This document shows positions 53,543 to 62,407 of a stretch of DNA of 64,000 bases, piece by piece (the first letter of the stretch is position 1; every line of letters begins with the position of its first letter). Source of the stretch: Desulfoscipio geothermicus. GTDB taxonomy: Bacteria > Bacillota > Desulfotomaculia > Desulfotomaculales > Desulfallaceae. The stretch spans positions 1 through 64,000 of the forward strand of contig JAENZP010000001.1 of the NCBI GenBank assembly GCA_016841205.1, written 5' to 3'. Both the position numbers and the translations under genes were made by a program. Under the pieces are notes generated by a model. The model was not told where the DNA came from, made no database searches, and saw only the letters and a program-made list of their open reading frames with translations.

Positions 53543-53838
53543 ATGATCACGTATGCAGTGAATGAGCTAGTAAAGGAATAGTCTAAAGGCTGGGGATGTG
53601 ATATTATCAAAATAAAGGTATCTTTCTTTTCTTCATTGTCGACCTCGACAATTTTAATATCGCGGCAGGCATGAGCATAGGGGCAGTATTGGCACTGATT
53701 ATTTACGGTGCCGGAGCTACTATTCCGGAAGTAATTATCCTAGCCTCCATCTCCCGCAGCAAGCTAGTCGTTGCATTTGTAATCACTATGCTGGTAGTGG
53801 CTATACCGGCTTGATATTTCTTTAATTTGATATTTTAA
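53543..53838 (+). pseudogene. Decayed operon block: thioredoxin-like tail and permease tail, copy B
   Basis: At 53543-53581 the end MITYAVNELVKE of the Cys-rich thioredoxin-like family is kept (compare 30658). The disulfide-protein gene that should follow is lost except for a few bases. At 53665-53838 the permease end reads GMSIGAVLALIIYGAGATI, PEVIILASISRSKLVV, then TGA in place of the Gly codon before YFFNLIF. The order is the same as at 30658-31218. Confidence 0.65.
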
Positions 53839-53860
53839 AAAGAAGGGGGGTTTATCAGAT

Positions 53861-54148
53861 ATGGGCAGTTGTGATCCTAATGCATCAAAAATATATAAGA
53901 TAGACGTTGGTGGAGATAAGATAGGATTGGCTGGAGTAGAGCATGCTTTTCTTGAGGTAATGAAACTTGGCTTAACGGGTGATCAAGTTGCCGAAAAGCT
54001 GTTGGAAATAGTTGGGAGAAGAAATTTTATCCCTGAAAGTGCTGAAATGCAATACAAGTGGGCTCTATATTTGGCATATAGAAACTATATAGCTGATCCA
54101 TCTACAGGAAAAAAGGCCATGGAATTTGATCAGCAACCAGTATGTTGA
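53861..54148 (+). CDS. 95-aa conserved protein, paralog B
   Basis: Starts MGSCDPNASKIYKIDVGG, then KIGLAGVEHAFLEVM and RRNFIPESAEMQYKWALY, ending with a Cys (QQPVC). It is close to the protein at 31244 over the whole length and more distant from that at 37334. AAGAAGGGGGG lies before the ATG, just as for the copy at 31244. Function unknown; the intact frame next to decayed partners suggests it is kept by selection or the duplication is recent. Confidence 0.7.
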   Translation: MGSCDPNASKIYKIDVGGDKIGLAGVEHAFLEVMKLGLTGDQVAEKLLEIVGRRNFIPESAEMQYKWALYLAYRNYIADPSTGKKAMEFDQQPVC

Positions 54149-54240
54149 GACACTTGATAATAACCTCTTCTGTTTTGGTAAAACAGAATTAATTTGTTAG
54201 AAGTAGAATCGCTCAATGAGAGACCGTTTCAGATTTTGTG

Positions 54241-54284
54241 TAAACCTCCATTCAGATACTAGATAAGAGATCTGCTTGGAGGTT
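54241..54284 (+). terminator. Terminator-like hairpin, copy B
   Basis: AAACCTCC with CAGA and TCTGC with GGAGGTTT; counterpart of the hairpin at 31624. The small TTCTGTTTT/AAAACAGAA hairpin also precedes it. Confidence 0.5.
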
Positions 54285-54303
54285 TATCATTAGCTTTGGG
54301 ACA

Positions 54304-54411
54304 TTACAGGACATCGGAAACAGTTAAGACAAGAAGAATAGTGGTCACCAGCACCGCCAGTATTAAAGTATATCCAACTTCACCGGCAAAAGGCCTTTTC
54401 ACAAACCCCAT
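54304..54411 (-). pseudogene. C-terminal fragment of a membrane protein
   Basis: Reads MGFVKRPFAGEVGYTLILAV, then VTTILLVLTVSDVL. Upstream, in other frames, lie hydrophobic pieces such as LAVTFYLIILLVLYPESII, so the gene extended to about 54570 and is frameshifted. Family not recognised. The stretch 54572-54876 shows nothing else. Confidence 0.4.
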
Positions 54412-54876
54412 CTCCTGCACCGTGTATGCAAACAAAAAAATAAATTATGCTCTCCGGATATAACACCAGTAAAATTATCAAATAGAACGTTACCGCCAGT
54501 GATGACCGCCCGGCAGCTGCCATGAAAGCTGGGGGCAACAACCTCGGCCGCTGGTTCGTGGAACGGCGCACGGAAAATTAAGCAAGTGATAAATCCTGAA
54601 TTAATAAAAACAAATATTATCTTCAAATGAACTTGAAAAGTCCCGGCAGTGGCGGGGTAACTTTAGTTTACTTACTTCTCAGGTAAATTTTACCACATTA
54701 CAGAGTGTTTCCCATATGGAATAAAGCCTTCAAGCCTAGTGGAAGCAGTACGCCCTATATACAAGCGTTAACTTGGTTGAATTAAAGGGGATGTTTTTAA
54801 GTATCTTTCTCAGTCTCAGAAAAGACAGATAAAGAAGAAGGCCCTTTAATTTTTTTGTAGCACTTCATATGAAAAT

Positions 54877-55524
54877 CTAGACTTGTACATTATACGTTTT
54901 TTTAAACTCTTCGATTTTCATCTCGACATATTTTCTAAGCTTTATTGTTTTTACTAATCTCTTTCCAGCTTTTCTGGATTGCTCTATTGCTTTGTCATTA
55001 CGTGAAGCTTCATCAGCTTTAAAAAGTTCTAGGACTCTGACGGTATCTACTACTCTATATCCCAAGGCTTCCAACGGTTTAGACATTGCTTCTGGGGTAA
55101 AACCCATGTCTTTTTCGTCATGCTGTTCGCAAACCGCTATTACAGCAGCATATTTGCCCCCCAGTACCTCATTAATACTAAGCCAGCAAGAACGGTCTTC
55201 TTCTGCAAATACTTCAAAACAATAGCACCTATCAATAAAGGCTTTCATGTTAGCCGATATATTATAAAAATAGGTAGGTGATCCTAAAATAATTCCGTCT
55301 GCTTCCAAAAGTAGGGGATATATTTTTTGCATGTCATCATTAATTATACACTTATAAGTATCTTTACACCCTTCACAGCCCGTACAATCTTTTATGGAAT
55401 AATCGCCAAGAAAAATTATTTCTGTTTCAGCACCTTCTTGTTGGGCCGCTCTAATAACCTCTTGTACTAATCTAGAAGTATTACCCTTTTTTCTATTACT
55501 GCCGATAACGCCTAAAATTTTCAT
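54877..55524 (-). CDS. NADPH-dependent FMN reductase / iron-sulfur flavoprotein-like
   Basis: A 215-aa flavodoxin-fold protein. The FMN phosphate loop is GSNRKKGNTSRLV at residues 8-20. A cysteine motif, DCTGCEGCKDTYKC (C47, C50, C53, C59), is like the cluster-binding motif of iron-sulfur flavoproteins. The second FMN loop is LGSPTYFYNISANMKAFIDR. The C-terminus is helical and basic. It probably moves electrons to small acceptors such as quinones or O2. It is a single-gene unit, and the ATG has TGGAGG upstream. Confidence 0.8.
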   Translation of the reverse strand: MKILGVIGSNRKKGNTSRLVQEVIRAAQQEGAETEIIFLGDYSIKDCTGCEGCKDTYKCIINDDMQKIYPLLLEADGIILGSPTYFYNISANMKAFIDRCYCFEVFAEEDRSCWLSINEVLGGKYAAVIAVCEQHDEKDMGFTPEAMSKPLEALGYRVVDTVRVLELFKADEASRNDKAIEQSRKAGKRLVKTIKLRKYVEMKIEEFKKTYNVQV

Positions 55525-55944
55525 TTGTGATTAAACCTCCAGTATAATGCTTTAGTTAATAATTCTTTATGACTTGCTTAATTCCTAGTTAATACGGAGA
55601 AAGTAGTAATAGCCGTTTTTTTACTGTCTACTATATAAAGTACAAACCCGTTAGCTTAATAGATGCACTGTTTGAGATTAAGTTCGAACAAAGATCTATT
55701 CCTGTGTTGGTACATCAAAAACTTCGTCACATATATCTGCTGTTTCTCAAGTTCTGTCATAAACCCAGGCTCTTTTTTGCGTCTTCTGTATATAAATGAG
55801 CAATAAAAAAAACGTATCAAGTCCCAATTTGTGTCCTATCGATATGTAGCGAATATTAAGAATAGTAGAGCTTTACAGCACAGTATTTTTTAATGACATT
55901 ACTTATGCTATAACTATAAGAGATTATTCTGAGGAGGTCATTCA
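55525..55944. other. Intergenic region
   Basis: About 420 bases. A coding-like stretch on the minus strand (about 55660-55790, containing MTELEKQQIYVTKFLMYQ) may be a gene remnant. No family is recognised. Confidence 0.3.
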
Positions 55945-56259
55945 ATGGTTACAACACTTGCCAAAGTAGTAGCTCTGCCGGGAAAGGAATCTTTACTAGC
56001 AGAAGTATGCATTAACCTAGCTAAGGAAACCCGTATAAAAGAAAAGGGCTGTTTGCAGTACTTCCCTTATGTTTCCGGAGAAAATCCCGCAGAAATAATC
56101 ATTATCGGGAAATATGCCGACCAGGAAGCCTTACAAGCGCATATTACATCTCCTCATGCTAAGATTGCTGCAGAGAAATTTGATGGTATCGTGGCAGAGA
56201 AAGTTACTGATATCTTGGATGGAAAACTAATAGTAAACATTTTACAAGAACTTATTTAA
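55945..56259 (+). CDS. Putative quinol monooxygenase (ABM domain)
   Basis: A 104-aa protein with the ABM ferredoxin-like fold: TTLAKVVALPGKESLLAEV, then KEKGCLQYFPYVSGENP and KYADQEALQAHITSPH, the conserved His region of YgiN-type quinol monooxygenases. GAGGAGG precedes the ATG, and a strong terminator follows. It lies divergent from the flavoprotein gene, which could supply the quinol; this is only suggested by position. Confidence 0.8.
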   Translation: MVTTLAKVVALPGKESLLAEVCINLAKETRIKEKGCLQYFPYVSGENPAEIIIIGKYADQEALQAHITSPHAKIAAEKFDGIVAEKVTDILDGKLIVNILQELI

Positions 56260-56266
56260 TGGCTGA

Positions 56267-56300
56267 AAAAACCGGAGGCGGCTGAACGCTTCCGGTTTTT
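56267..56300 (+). terminator. Rho-independent terminator
   Basis: AAAAACCGGA and TCCGGTTTTT around 14 bases, ending in a T run directly after the monooxygenase gene. Confidence 0.85.
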
Positions 56301-56557
56301 AACTAATTCTTGTGTTTATTATTGCTACTTTACTCTTGCCATGCTTCTCTACCAATAAAAATTCAGACTTATGGCAATCTACACATAAATTCGGAGTCAT
56401 GATATTAGCTATCAGTATTTCACCCGGTGATGATTGTGCCCAACTCAGCCCAATTGTTATAGCTGAAACCGCCGGGTATGTTTACCGCAAGGCAGGCTCC
56501 ACGCTCTAGCAGGCAAGAAAGGGAAGCCGAAACCACCTCCCTTTCCCTGACTACCAG

Positions 56558-56803
56558 TTAGTCCTTAATATCTGGATCTTTCTCTTTTTCTTTGCTTGCC
56601 ACCCACTCCTGAAACTTCCTCTGGAGCCGGATACCCTTGGTCACTTCCATCAGCTGCCAATACTGGTAAGCATAAAAAGGCCCAGGGGGATGCCAACAGA
56701 GCAAAGAAAAAGTTAGCGAGCCGCCATCTGTTATGTTCATGCCCAAGCGGAGAAAGAAAGCAGCGAGCTGATTTAAAATGCCCGTTGCCTTTCCATTACT
56801 CAA
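56558..56803 (-). CDS. Hypothetical protein fragment, doubtful
   Basis: An 81-codon frame with a TTG start and no ribosome site. The segment LTFSLLCWHPPGPFYAYQY and the charged end FQEWVASKEKEKDPDIKD look coding, so it may be the tail of a truncated gene. It lies just downstream of the GNAT gene in the same direction. Not recognised. Confidence 0.3.
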   Translation of the reverse strand: MSNGKATGILNQLAAFFLRLGMNITDGGSLTFSLLCWHPPGPFYAYQYWQLMEVTKGIRLQRKFQEWVASKEKEKDPDIKD

Positions 56804-56814
56804 ACAATATGGGT

Positions 56815-57423
56815 TTACTTTAACTGCGTATCGGTAACGTGTTTTTCTTTGTATGGGAATTTCTTCTCAAAGACTTCCAGTTCTTCTTTGTCTAAATGAA
56901 AGACCGAATCTTCATAGAACTTACCGGTGATGCCTTGCAGAGCGCCGGCATATAGCTCCAATACCATAAATGCTTCGAAGTTTGTTCCGTCAGTGGTCGT
57001 TATTCCAAAGTTCTCCGCGCTTTTAAAACCGAACCTATGATAATAAGCCGGATTTCCGAATATAACGATGGCCTTATAGCCCATATTCTTAGCCAGTTTT
57101 TTTGTATGCTCAATCAGCGCAGAACCGATTCCTTTGTTCTGAAGAGATGGTAAAACGCTGATCGGGCCAAATGTTATTACCTCATGCGCAATATCTTCTC
57201 TGTCCACAATTTTTGATTTGGAATAGATGATATTTCCGACGATACGATCATCCTGCATTGCTACAAAATCAAGTTCGGAAATAAAAGCGGAAACCTTCCT
57301 GAGCTTGTGGACAAGAAGATGCTCGTCGCATCCGGGCTGATAGATATCCCAAAAAGCTTCCCTTGTTAAGTTCTCAACCTCGTCATAATCTCTTTCGTTT
57401 TCCGGGCGGATTATTATATTCAT
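56815..57423 (-). CDS. GNAT-family N-acetyltransferase (YhbS-like)
   Basis: A 202-aa acetyltransferase. The acetyl-CoA site is GPISVLPSLQNKGIGSALI, followed by IVIFGNPAYYHRFGFKSAE, both typical of the YhbS group. It overlaps the upstream MutS2-like gene by four bases and so is expressed with it. Because the operon has a leader-peptide attenuator, an antibiotic or a ribosome-linked molecule is a plausible substrate, but nothing in the sequence proves it. Confidence 0.85.
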   Translation of the reverse strand: MNIIIRPENERDYDEVENLTREAFWDIYQPGCDEHLLVHKLRKVSAFISELDFVAMQDDRIVGNIIYSKSKIVDREDIAHEVITFGPISVLPSLQNKGIGSALIEHTKKLAKNMGYKAIVIFGNPAYYHRFGFKSAENFGITTTDGTNFEAFMVLELYAGALQGITGKFYEDSVFHLDKEELEVFEKKFPYKEKHVTDTQLK

Positions 57424-59351
57424 TTTTTATTATCTCCTTCTTTTATAATTACTACATTTCCTTCCTCGTGGCGTTTATCCATTATGCGCCTTGCTTTTCG
57501 GTTTTTCACACTGTCAAAAATGATGGAAAAATCATAGTTTTCCGGGTACAGCTCGCCAGCGGCCACATATAGCTTTATGCGTTTGTGGTTTATAAGCTTT
57601 TTCTTACCTTTTACCTGGACACCGATTTCTCCCTTTTCATTTGAACGGGCGTAAACAATACCGATTTCCTTTTGAGGATAGACAATTACGCTGTCTCCAA
57701 TGTTAAATTTACCGCTGTGGGAAAGCGTTTCAGGCTGCTGCTCTTTTTGCCTGACGATACGTGGCACCGCAACGATCCCCTCAGAAACGACAGCGTTTTG
57801 CGGCGCCGTCAGCCAATGCCCTTCGACTTTGCTTCCATATGCGGTTTCGTGCGCGCGTCTTAGCATTTGCCGGGGCATGCCCAGCATTTCCGCAATATAC
57901 AGCGCACAGCTTTCACCGGCCTCTCCGATTTCAAGACGATAGAGCGGCATGAGACTCTTCTTGTCAAATGCCATGCGCGCGTTTGTAAGTTCAGGCTTAT
58001 TTGCCGCGTATTCTTTTATTTCAGGATAATGCGTTGTCACGACAAATAGGCACCTTTTTGCGCAAAGCTCATCCAAAATCGCAATTGCAAGCCCCATCCC
58101 TTCGGTGGGGTCGGTTCCGGAGCCAAGTTCGTCGAGTAGGACAAGGGATTCTTCATTAGCCTGCTTTAAAATATCAATAATGTTCTTCATGTGCGATGAA
58201 AAGGTTGAGAGATTTTCCGCTATGCTCTGACTGTCGCCAATGTCGCACAGAACCAGATTATGCATGCAAAAGCTGCTGTTTTCGTCGGCTGGGACATGCA
58301 GCCCGCTCTGCACCATCAGGGAAAGAAGCCCCACGGTCTTTAATGTAACGGTTTTTCCCCCGGTATTCGGTCCGGTAATAACCACTCCCGCAGTTTTACA
58401 CCCAACCTCAAAGTTCAAAGGTACAGCGGAACTAGGGTTTAACAACGGATGTCTTGCGTCGATTGCACGGATCTCCCTGCAGGTGTTAATACCGACGGGC
58501 GATGCTTTCATAGAAATGCTTAGCTTTCCTTTGGCAAAGAGGAAATCAAGCGTTTCCATCGTCTCAATATTAAGCTTGATAGCCGGAAGGTTATCACTGA
58601 TAAGCGCCGTTAGGTAGTATAGAATGCGCCTTACTTCGCTGTCTTCTTCGATTTGCAGGGCGTAAAGCTCCGACTGCAGCCTGCCCACGGATGAAGGCTC
58701 AATAAAGCAGGTCCCCCCGGTATTAGACATCTCGATAATAGTACCTGCGACATCGTTCTTGTGTTCGCGCTTTACCGGCAGAGTATAGCGGCCGTTTCTG
58801 ACTGAGACAAAGCTCTCTGAAAAATAAGCTTTCTTTTTCCGTAAAAGCGCGTCAAGCTTTGCCTTGATCTGATCGGTAGTGATACCTATTTGCCGACGAA
58901 TACCGTCAAGCTGGACAGACGCCTTGTCATCCACAATGCCGTTCCTTATACATCGCTCAATTTCATTATCTAGCGCACGCAGTTCGTCTATTGATCCGCC
59001 ATACCATGCAATATTTGAATCTGTTGCCTCGGCTTTCCTAAGGTATGTTTTCATTCTTCGACAGGATACAAGAAAGGACGATACATACGCTATCTGTTCG
59101 GGCATCAGCATTGCGTATATGGCAATTAAGTCAATGACCTTTTGGAGCTCCGTCATTGACGAAAGTGGTGGAGTCCCGGTTTGTTCAATAATACGTTTTG
59201 CTTGTGTTGTTTCGTTCATCCATCGCCTTACTTCGGCCTCGTTTAATGATGGTTCGAGCGCAAGACATCGGGTTTTGACAATCTCGGACAGTGCGTTTTC
59301 TGCAAGCTTTCCAAGTATATTATCAAACTCAAGTGTTATATAATTATTCAT
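57420..59351 (-). CDS. MutS2-like ATPase without Smr domain
   Basis: A 643-aa protein. The N-terminal core and lever helices (residues 1-280) include SVRNGRYTLPVKREHKNDV and SNTGGTCFIEPSS, hallmarks of MutS2. The ATPase has Walker A (ITGPNTGGKTVT, about 325-336), the DSQSIAENLSTFSSHM switch and Walker B (SLVLLDELGSGTDPTEG). A KOW-like segment follows (FNIGDSVIVYPQKEIGIV). The Smr nuclease domain of stand-alone MutS2 (about 780 aa) is missing. MutS2 is known to split collided ribosomes in Bacillus. Here the gene is preceded by a leader peptide and terminator, and followed by an acetyltransferase, which suggests a response to translation inhibition. AAGGAGG precedes the ATG. Confidence 0.88.
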   Translation of the reverse strand: MNNYITLEFDNILGKLAENALSEIVKTRCLALEPSLNEAEVRRWMNETTQAKRIIEQTGTPPLSSMTELQKVIDLIAIYAMLMPEQIAYVSSFLVSCRRMKTYLRKAEATDSNIAWYGGSIDELRALDNEIERCIRNGIVDDKASVQLDGIRRQIGITTDQIKAKLDALLRKKKAYFSESFVSVRNGRYTLPVKREHKNDVAGTIIEMSNTGGTCFIEPSSVGRLQSELYALQIEEDSEVRRILYYLTALISDNLPAIKLNIETMETLDFLFAKGKLSISMKASPVGINTCREIRAIDARHPLLNPSSAVPLNFEVGCKTAGVVITGPNTGGKTVTLKTVGLLSLMVQSGLHVPADENSSFCMHNLVLCDIGDSQSIAENLSTFSSHMKNIIDILKQANEESLVLLDELGSGTDPTEGMGLAIAILDELCAKRCLFVVTTHYPEIKEYAANKPELTNARMAFDKKSLMPLYRLEIGEAGESCALYIAEMLGMPRQMLRRAHETAYGSKVEGHWLTAPQNAVVSEGIVAVPRIVRQKEQQPETLSHSGKFNIGDSVIVYPQKEIGIVYARSNEKGEIGVQVKGKKKLINHKRIKLYVAAGELYPENYDFSIIFDSVKNRKARRIMDKRHEEGNVVIIKEGDNKK

Positions 59352-59376
59352 TTAGACCTCCTTAAGAAAATGAAAT

Positions 59377-59427
59377 GCCCGCAAAAACATACCACACCTA
59401 TAAAAGTGTAGAATGCTCCCTGCGGGC
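59377..59427 (-). promoter_or_regulatory. Second hairpin in the leader, near the ribosome site
   Basis: GCCCGCA and TGCGGGC enclose a loop with an inner stem (ACACTT and AGGTGT). It ends about 15 bases before AAGGAGG. It may be part of an alternative structure with the terminator, or shield the ribosome site. Confidence 0.5.
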
Positions 59428-59533
59428 AAAAATCTCAATATATAAAAACTGCGCAGCAAGCACACCTTGCCACGCATCAATTATTTAAAGGATTGAAGCA
59501 GTCTGTTAGGTATGTCTTTCAAAAGGGCAACAC

Positions 59534-59552
59534 AAAAAAAGGGGTTCGCCCC
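59534..59552 (-). terminator. Attenuator terminator upstream of the MutS2-like gene
   Basis: On the minus strand GGGG-CGAA-CCCC followed by seven T residues, between the leader peptide and the gene, about 180 bases before the start codon. A terminator in a leader fits transcription attenuation. Confidence 0.75.
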
Positions 59553-59579
59553 ATAATGCCGCACCTTTTGCAACCATAT

Positions 59580-59615
59580 TTAGTTGAGAACCACCATAAC
59601 AGACAGAACCGACAT
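59580..59615 (-). CDS. Leader peptide MSVLSVMVVLN
   Basis: An 11-codon frame with AGGTGGAG about 6 bases before its ATG. It lies between a good promoter and the terminator. Its sequence, rich in Val, Leu and Ser, is like drug-sensing leader peptides of ribosome-protection genes. Ribosome stalling here could prevent terminator formation. Confidence 0.65.
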   Translation of the reverse strand: MSVLSVMVVLN

Positions 59616-59647
59616 CAATACTCCACCTTTTCAAAAATTATGTTTTC

Positions 59648-59676
59648 AGTGTAAAACCATTTTATCCTATTGTCAA
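59648..59676 (-). promoter_or_regulatory. Promoter of the MutS2-like/GNAT operon
   Basis: TTGACA at 59671-59676 and TACACT at 59648-59653 on the minus strand, with 17 bases between. The transcript would begin just before the leader peptide. Confidence 0.65.
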
Positions 59677-60035
59677 TAGAAAACAGGAGCAATTGAATAT
59701 CATTATTTGAGGCATATTTTTCTTAAACTTTGCCCAGCGTACTAGTTATTACCTTACATTGCTTCCCGATACTTTCTGCCTGTACCAATTTCCAATACAT
59801 TTTAACTGCCACATTCAGTACACCGCATCCCTTCGAATAATTCACAATCCAATTCCCTATTTCTACTGTTCCATCCTAGTCTATTTAAATTCCGTATTAG
59901 CAGTACCCACCCCGGTAACTTCACGGCATCCACAGTTCATACAAAACAAATTTAGGCACGGATATTACCTCTTTCCCTTATCTGATATAATTTTTGATCT
60001 ATAATCATTCGTTTTGTGCCTTTAATGGTTTATAG

Positions 60036-60119
60036 ATAAAAATAAACCACAAATATGACTGGCTAGGTTCCTGCGTTGCACTTGCCGGTGCCGCAATAAT
60101 TATCTGGACTCCAAGGTAA
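60036..60119 (+). pseudogene. C-terminal fragment of a UPF0060 (YnfA-like) membrane protein
   Basis: Reads KYDWLGSCVALAGAAIIIW, then TPR and a stop. This is the last helix of YnfA-like small transporters. A stop codon lies directly upstream in frame. The region 59677-60035 has no other gene. Confidence 0.5.
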
Positions 60120-60239
60120 ACATTCTGATTCTCCTGGCGATGGCAGTGTGGGCTGATGTACCTGCTTCTAGTCAGAGTTGCCCATGATAGGCTAAAGTCA
60201 GAAAACATGTTAAAATAAATAAAAAAAATTATGTTTTAC

Positions 60240-60325
60240 CGTATTGGTTAACCCGTCGAAAGGCGGGGACGCTAGAGCCGTAGGTCTAAAGCAAATGCCA
60301 TGACTGCCAGGCACCAAGGAATACG
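60240..60325 (+). ncRNA. Cyclic-di-GMP-I (GEMM) riboswitch
   Basis: Contains the conserved core: ACCCGTCGAAAGGCGGGGACGC (first stem with the GAAA loop and GGGACGC), then AGAGCC and TAGGTCTAAAGC, matching the GEMM-I consensus around the ligand pocket. The outer stem P1 pairs CGTATT at the start with AATACG at the end. It lies 220 bases upstream of the KhtT-like gene, with a hairpin GGTATGG/CCATGCC in between. It likely ties the transcript downstream to the motile or sessile state through c-di-GMP; which gene is controlled is not certain. Confidence 0.8.
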
Positions 60326-60544
60326 ACTATTACCGGCGTGGGTATGGTTATTTGAGGCCATGCCTATTAACTTATTTAGGGGGAATACCTGTGTCTGCGA
60401 TCTTTTTCTTTAAAATGATGCAAGACCGTTAAAAAAGAAAAGAGCGACAGGGCGACAGTTACCTTTGTCCAAGCGATTTTGAAAAAAGAAGCATTAACGC
60501 CCTAAAGGCTATCTTTAGACCTAAAAGAGATAAGGAGTGGTTTC
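60326..60544 (+). other. Leader between riboswitch and KhtT-like gene
   Basis: Holds a hairpin (GGTATGG, CCATGCC) and a 13-codon frame with AGGGGG before GTG (SAIFFFKMMQDR). A helix-like coding trace (TFVQAILKKEALTP) follows. No clear terminator with a T run. Confidence 0.4.
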
Positions 60545-61042
60545 GTGAGTATTATAAGAGAAACAGATCTACCGGGAATTGGGAGAAAGTTTCAAATTGA
60601 TACGCGGACTGGAGATAAACTGGTAATAATCGTCCATGACGACGGCAAGCGTGAAATGCACCACTTTGACTATAATGATCCGGAAGAAAGCATATCTATG
60701 GTTACTCTTGACGATTCCGAGGCTCGCCGCGTGGGAGCTATCCTCGGGGGTATGGTTTATATGCCGAAAGCTCTGGAATCAGTGAATGTAGCTTTTGATC
60801 AAATACTTATTGAGTGGTTTAAGGTTGAGCCCGAAGCCAAAGGTGCCGGCAAAACAATAGGTGAACTACATATCCGCAAGAGAACCGGGGCGGCTATCAT
60901 TGCTGTTACCATGAAGGATCAAGTAAAAGTTGTCAATCCCGGGCCTGAGCAGGTTATCCATAAAGGAGCTACGCTCGTGGTACTGGGTGAAAGGGGACAG
61001 GTTAAGGAATGTAAGCGGCTGATCAACGATGGGAGTATATAA
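60545..61042 (+). CDS. khtT: KhtT-like regulatory subunit of a K+/H+ antiporter
   Basis: A 165-aa protein. It starts IIRETDLPGIGRKFQIDT, as in KhtT, with a first domain of about 75 residues and a C-terminal TrkA-C (RCK_C) domain (IGELHIRKRTGAAIIAV, KGATLVVLGERGQVKE). The C-terminal domain binds nucleotides that gate the antiporter. GTG start with AAGGAGTG upstream. The antiporter gene follows after four bases. In Bacillus, KhtTU exports K+ and is controlled by c-di-AMP. Confidence 0.88.
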   Translation: MSIIRETDLPGIGRKFQIDTRTGDKLVIIVHDDGKREMHHFDYNDPEESISMVTLDDSEARRVGAILGGMVYMPKALESVNVAFDQILIEWFKVEPEAKGAGKTIGELHIRKRTGAAIIAVTMKDQVKVVNPGPEQVIHKGATLVVLGERGQVKECKRLINDGSI

Positions 61043-61046
61043 GTAA

Positions 61047-62315
61047 ATGGAACAGAATCTGCTCTTTGAAATTGGTATTGCCATTTGTATTATTGCCTCT
61101 GCCGGGCTTTTAGCTGCCCGCCTGCGGTTTTCCATAGTCCCTTTATTGATATTGGCCGGATTAGCCGTGGGTCCGCACATGCCGCAGTTTGGAATCGTTG
61201 ATTTAAGATTTATCAAAAGTGCCCCGTTAATTGAATTTATGGGAAGGCTAGGCGTTCTTTATCTGATGTTTTACCTTGGCCTGGAATTTTCAGTTGGGCG
61301 GCTGTTAAAGGCAAGCCGTACCATCTTGAAGACCGGGTTAATCTATATGATCATCAACTTTACCATCGGAGTTCTGTTTCCTTTTTTATTGGGTTGGCCC
61401 CTTAAAGAAATATTGGTGGTTGCGGGGATAATGACAATATCATCCAGTGCCATAGTTGCGAAGGTTCTGGTAGAACTGAAACGGGCCGTAAGGCCTGAAA
61501 CGGAAGCGATTTTGGGGCTGATGATGTTTCAGGATGTCTTTGTCGCCATTTATTTGTCTATAGTATCCGGGCTGGTATTAACCGGGTCGGCATCGCCTGC
61601 ACTGGTTATGAAGTCTGCCCTGGTGGCTTTAGGGTTTATGCTGGGGGTATTACTTTTAGGCCGTAAATTAATAGCTTTATTGAACCGCCTGCTTAATATT
61701 CCCTCAGATGAAGTGTTTATGCTGGCTTTATTTGCCGCTTTATTTTTGGTAGCGGGATTTTCTGAAACTATTCATGTTGCCGAGGCTATCGGGGCATTAC
61801 TGGTAGGGCTTGTACTGGCTGAAACCGAACATGTTGAGAGGATAGAACACTTAGTTGTACCTTTCAGGGATTTTTTCGGCGCCCTATTTTTCTTTAGCTT
61901 CGGGCTAAGCATAGACCCGCTGGCATTAACCGATGCCGTATGGCCTGCTATAATAGCTGTTTTGCTAACGGTCATTGGAAATTTTGTTTCCGGGATGATT
62001 TCCGGGCGTTTGTCGGGCTATTCACACCGGGCCTCCGTGAATATTGGACTAACCATCACTTCCAGGGGGGAGTTTTCAATTATTTTAGCCGGCCTGGCCA
62101 AAGCCGGGGCTTTATTACCCGTCCTGCAATCCTTTGCTGCTCTTTATGTCTTGATTCTGGCCGTATTGGGACCGCTGTTAACAAAGGAATCCAAGTGGGT
62201 TTATTCCAAATTAGGTCGTTTGTTTAAGTGGCCTCCTATAGTAGATAAAGGCAAAGGAAAACAAGGGAGTAGAGTATTGGCTGAAAATTGTTTAGTCTAT
62301 AGTAAAGATAGGTGA
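61047..62315 (+). CDS. khtU: KhtU-like K+/H+ antiporter
   Basis: A 422-aa CPA2 antiporter with 12 to 13 membrane segments. It has YLMFYLGLEFSVGRLLKAS, TISSSAIVAKVLVELKR and GLMMFQDVFVAIYLS with the conserved Asp, AEAIGALLVGLVLAET, and SRGEFSIILAGLAKAGALL. The C-terminal cytoplasmic tail is short, consistent with a separate KhtT subunit. A cyclic-di-GMP riboswitch lies upstream of the pair. GGGAG precedes the ATG. Confidence 0.88.
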   Translation: MEQNLLFEIGIAICIIASAGLLAARLRFSIVPLLILAGLAVGPHMPQFGIVDLRFIKSAPLIEFMGRLGVLYLMFYLGLEFSVGRLLKASRTILKTGLIYMIINFTIGVLFPFLLGWPLKEILVVAGIMTISSSAIVAKVLVELKRAVRPETEAILGLMMFQDVFVAIYLSIVSGLVLTGSASPALVMKSALVALGFMLGVLLLGRKLIALLNRLLNIPSDEVFMLALFAALFLVAGFSETIHVAEAIGALLVGLVLAETEHVERIEHLVVPFRDFFGALFFFSFGLSIDPLALTDAVWPAIIAVLLTVIGNFVSGMISGRLSGYSHRASVNIGLTITSRGEFSIILAGLAKAGALLPVLQSFAALYVLILAVLGPLLTKESKWVYSKLGRLFKWPPIVDKGKGKQGSRVLAENCLVYSKDR

Positions 62316-62407
62316 TAGCATGAAGGGTACTACCCCAATTAAGTGTTTTTTTTGGGGATGGCTTTGATTTTTGCTCCGATAACTTTTGATACGTTAACTA
62401 TAGAAAC

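Noticed and set aside
59759-60208. Frames on both strands between the MutS2-like operon and the riboswitch
   Set aside because: They conflict with the YnfA-like fragment at 60036 and have no ribosome sites.
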